Positions 4,605 through 6,988 of a DNA stretch of 6,988 nucleotides are shown here, piece after piece. The stretch covers positions 1-6,988 of the forward strand of contig CAMCEP010000144.1 of NCBI GenBank assembly GCA_945873675.1, written 5' to 3'. The stretch's first letter is position 1, and each line of letters starts with the position of its first letter. A program made the translations under genes and the position numbers. Source of the DNA: Asaia bogorensis (lineage in GTDB: Bacteria > Pseudomonadota > Alphaproteobacteria > Acetobacterales > Acetobacteraceae). A model generated the notes under the pieces. It searched no databases. It was not told the origin of the DNA and saw only the letters and a program-made list of their open reading frames with translations.

Positions 4605-6153
4605 GACGGAAATGGCGCCGGGTTTTGGTCGGCGCGCTTGGATGGGCGGTGCTGCGGCGCTTGCCTTCGGTGCCGGCTTTGGCGTGCCGGTGATGGCGCA
4701 AGGCGCGCGTACTTTGCGTGTGCGGTTTGGGTCTGATATTTCCGTGTTAGATCCAGCGCGGATTTTTCAGATCGAAAATCAATCTATCGCTGGGCATGTC
4801 TATAGCGGCTTGGTGCAGTATGATCAGCGCACCAATGAAATCGTGCCCGACCTTGCCACGGGGTATGAGGTTTCCGCTGATGGTACCGTATGGACCTTCC
4901 GGCTGCGGCCAAATGTTACCTGGCATAAGAATTATGGTGCCTTCACATCTGATGATGTGAAATTCTCATTCGAACGCGTGCTGGATCCTGCAACGGGCAG
5001 CCTCTATCGTGGGCAGCTTGCGGGGCTTAAGGAAATCCAGACACCTGATCCGCTGACGGTGCGCCTGGTATTGGAAGCGCCCAATTCCGGCTTCCTGCAC
5101 AAGCTTTGTGCCTTCAACCAGGGCTGGATCGTCTCTCGCCGTGCGGTGACCGAAATCGGTGAGCGTTATACGATGAACCCGATCGGCACCGGGCCCTTCA
5201 TGTTTGATCGTTGGACGACGGGCAATGAAGTACGGTTGGTGGCGAACACAGCCTATTTCGGTGGCGCGCCAGCGCTGACCGACATTATCTTCCGCGTGGT
5301 GCGCGATGAAACCGCTGCCTCGATTGCGCTGGAAAACCGCGAATTGGATGTGTTCTTTGCCCTGCAATCACCCGATGTGATTGAAAGGCTGCGGCGCGCC
5401 ACTGGGGTGACATTGCTGGACCGTCCGGCCAATAACACCGCCAATCTGGTGCTGAATACCACGGCTGGTCCTTTGGCGGATGTGCGCGTGCGCCGCGCCA
5501 TGATCCACGCGCTTAACCGCAAGGCGCTGATTGATGGCTTTTTCCGTGGGACGAAGTTCGAATCGACCAGCGTGCTGACCTCCACCTTCCAGGAATTCAG
5601 CGATGAAGGCGTGCCGCGCTATCCCTATGATCCCGATCGTGCGCGCGCCCTGTTGCGGGAAGCGGGTGTTTCCAATTTCCGCTTTGAAATCACCACCGTG
5701 GGCCTGAACCCTTTTGACCGTTTCCCAGTGCCGCTTGCGAATGATTTGCAGCAGGTCGGCATTCAGGCAACGGTGCGCGTACTGGAGCGCGGTGCCTATG
5801 TGCAGGCGCGGTCTTCGGGCAATCTGCAATCCTGCATCACGGCGGTTGTTGGCCCGCCCGATCCGGATAGCCCGCTGGTCACGCTTTATCACACGCGTTC
5901 CCATCCGCCGGGGCTGAATACATCGCGTTATAACCGTGCCGACGATCTTTTGGCGGAAGCGGCGCGTGCGCCTGATCTGGCGGGCCGCAAGACAGTGTAT
6001 AACCGCCTACTGCGCCAGACCATGGAAGATGTGCCAGTGATCCCGCTTTATGCAGATAGGCTTTTCATTGCCCATGGGCCGAATGTGCAGGGCTTCGTGC
6101 AGAACAGCCTGTTCACGGTGAATGCGTCACCGGTATCGCTGCGCGGGGCCTGA
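4597..6153 (+). CDS. ABC transporter substrate-binding protein, family 5 (peptide/nickel/opine type)
   Basis: This 518-aa periplasmic solute-binding protein has a length typical of the DppA/OppA class. The N-terminus carries a Tat-like signal: twin arginines at residues 12-13 (GRRAWMGG), a hydrophobic stretch at 17-31, and probable cleavage after VMA at 34. The family-5 domain covers about 60-440. It includes HVYSGLVQYDQRTNEIVPDL, then SADGTVWTFRLRPNVTWH (93-110), FTSDDVKFSFERVLDP (116-131), NPIGTGPF (194-201), ADVRVRRAMIHALNRKALID and the late PPDPDSP segment. Such proteins bind oligopeptides, opines, glutathione, nickel or other small solutes, and the ligand class cannot be settled here. 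Tat export suggests folding before translocation, as in several alphaproteobacterial members. The gene overlaps the 54-aa frame by eight bases upstream and the permease by one base downstream, so it is part of the operon. It supplies substrate to the permease encoded next. Confidence 0.92.
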   Translation: MAETEMAPGFGRRAWMGGAAALAFGAGFGVPVMAQGARTLRVRFGSDISVLDPARIFQIENQSIAGHVYSGLVQYDQRTNEIVPDLATGYEVSADGTVWTFRLRPNVTWHKNYGAFTSDDVKFSFERVLDPATGSLYRGQLAGLKEIQTPDPLTVRLVLEAPNSGFLHKLCAFNQGWIVSRRAVTEIGERYTMNPIGTGPFMFDRWTTGNEVRLVANTAYFGGAPALTDIIFRVVRDETAASIALENRELDVFFALQSPDVIERLRRATGVTLLDRPANNTANLVLNTTAGPLADVRVRRAMIHALNRKALIDGFFRGTKFESTSVLTSTFQEFSDEGVPRYPYDPDRARALLREAGVSNFRFEITTVGLNPFDRFPVPLANDLQQVGIQATVRVLERGAYVQARSSGNLQSCITAVVGPPDPDSPLVTLYHTRSHPPGLNTSRYNRADDLLAEAARAPDLAGRKTVYNRLLRQTMEDVPVIPLYADRLFIAHGPNVQGFVQNSLFTVNASPVSLRGA

Positions 6154-6988
6154 TGATCCGTTATCTCGCCCGCTGCGCGGCACAATTTGCTGTCGCGCTG
6201 GTTGGGATTGTCACGGTGGCATTCTTTCTGATGCGTGCCATTCCTGGCGATCCCGCGCTTTACATGCTGGGCGATTTCGCAACGGCCGAGGCGCTGGCCA
6301 CGTTACGCGCGCGCCTTGGCCTTGATCTGCCAGTTTGGCAGCAATATGGCGTTTTCCTGCTGCGTGCGGCGCAGGGGGATATGGGTGTATCCGTCGTAAC
6401 CGGGCAATCCGCCTTGGCCGAGATCTGGTCCGCAGTTCCGCCTTCGGCCACGCTGGCCGTGGCGGGCATGATGATTGCCATATGCTTTGGCGTGCCTTTG
6501 GGCATTATCGCCGCGGTGCGCCAAGGCAGCGCGGTTGACCTTGCCGTGATGTTGCTGGCCTTGGGCGGCATTTCCTTTCCGGTGTTCTGGCTTGGGCTGG
6601 TCGCGATCCTGACGCTATCGCATGCGCTTGGTCTTTTCCCGGCGCTGGGCGCAACGAGTGAGCCAGGCTTTTGGAAGGGACTGCATCATTTAGCGCTACC
6701 CGCGCTGGTTTTGGGGCTTTCGGTTGCGGCCTATATCGCGCGCCTGACGCGCTCTGCCATGCTGGAGATTCTGGGCCAGGATCACATTCGCGTGGCACGC
6801 GCCATGGGTGTGCCGGAACGGCGCATTGTCTGGCATCTTGCCTTCCGCAATGCGCTGATCCCGGTGCTGGCGGTGATTGGTGTGACCTTCGCGTGGTCCT
6901 TGGGCAATGCGATTTTGGTGGAGGCTGTGTTTAGCCGGCCCGGGCTTGGTTCCACCATTCTGAAGGCGATTTTGTCGCGTGATTACCA
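6153..6988 (+). CDS. ABC transporter permease, OppB/DppB type (3' end cut by window)
   Basis: The ATG at 6153 overlaps the TGA of the binding-protein gene by one base (TGATG). The frame is open to the window edge, giving 278 residues; relatives run about 305-340, so roughly 30 or more residues are missing. It starts MIRYLARCAAQFAVALVGIV, with the family's first membrane helix at about 10-29 followed by RAIPGDPA. Further helices lie at about 99-121, 128-156, 181-198 and 236-258. The cytoplasmic EAA loop that contacts the ATPase is clear at about 214-233 (VARAMGVPERRIVWHLAF). FSRPGLGSTIL (260-270) is the usual C-terminal signature. It forms half of the inner-membrane channel; a second DppC-like permease and one or two ATPases are expected just downstream. 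The Shine-Dalgarno is weak (GGGG, 6145-6148), so translation is probably coupled to the upstream gene. Confidence 0.92.
   Translation, partial: MIRYLARCAAQFAVALVGIVTVAFFLMRAIPGDPALYMLGDFATAEALATLRARLGLDLPVWQQYGVFLLRAAQGDMGVSVVTGQSALAEIWSAVPPSATLAVAGMMIAICFGVPLGIIAAVRQGSAVDLAVMLLALGGISFPVFWLGLVAILTLSHALGLFPALGATSEPGFWKGLHHLALPALVLGLSVAAYIARLTRSAMLEILGQDHIRVARAMGVPERRIVWHLAFRNALIPVLAVIGVTFAWSLGNAILVEAVFSRPGLGSTILKAILSRDY

Overview
The window is high-GC DNA whose gene set and codon use fit an alphaproteobacterium, most likely an Acetobacteraceae/Rhodospirillales relative. That placement is an inference from overall character, because no rRNA or other marker gene is present. There are two halves with different histories.

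Positions 1 to about 2175 look like the edge of an accessory island. A compact 286-bp element (10-295) has perfect 36-bp terminal inverted repeats and no convincing gene. Its right end overlaps a perfect 30-bp palindrome (291-320) that forms the last codons of a DUF3489 gene read on the minus strand (289-1071). A second minus-strand gene (1178-1534) encodes a 118-aa conserved-hypothetical-type protein and probably shares a transcript with the DUF3489 gene. Next come two apparent gene remnants that meet near 1812: the C-terminal end of a minus-strand gene (1704-1823) and a plus-strand segment resembling a helicase C-terminus (1813-2175). About 900 bp (1535-2434) therefore holds no intact gene.

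From 2435 to the window end is a tightly packed plus-strand operon. It encodes a GntR/FCD regulator (2435-3097), an amidase-signature hydrolase (3094-4443), a 54-aa unknown (4440-4604), a Tat-type family-5 solute-binding protein (4597-6153) and an OppB/DppB-type permease cut off by the window edge (from 6153). Every junction overlaps by 1-8 nt, which suggests translational coupling. The expected logic is import of a small amide- or peptide-like compound by the ABC transporter, hydrolysis by the cytoplasmic amidase, and control by the GntR protein. An 18-bp palindrome at the amidase start and a related half-site upstream of the regulator are candidate operators. The substrate cannot be read from sequence.

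The least ordinary feature is the repeat system at 1-320. It consists of 9-bp arms (TATGCGGAG or its complement) separated by 8-nt spacers, with an exactly symmetric inner motif. This resembles recombinase binding-site architecture and may be a non-autonomous mobile element.
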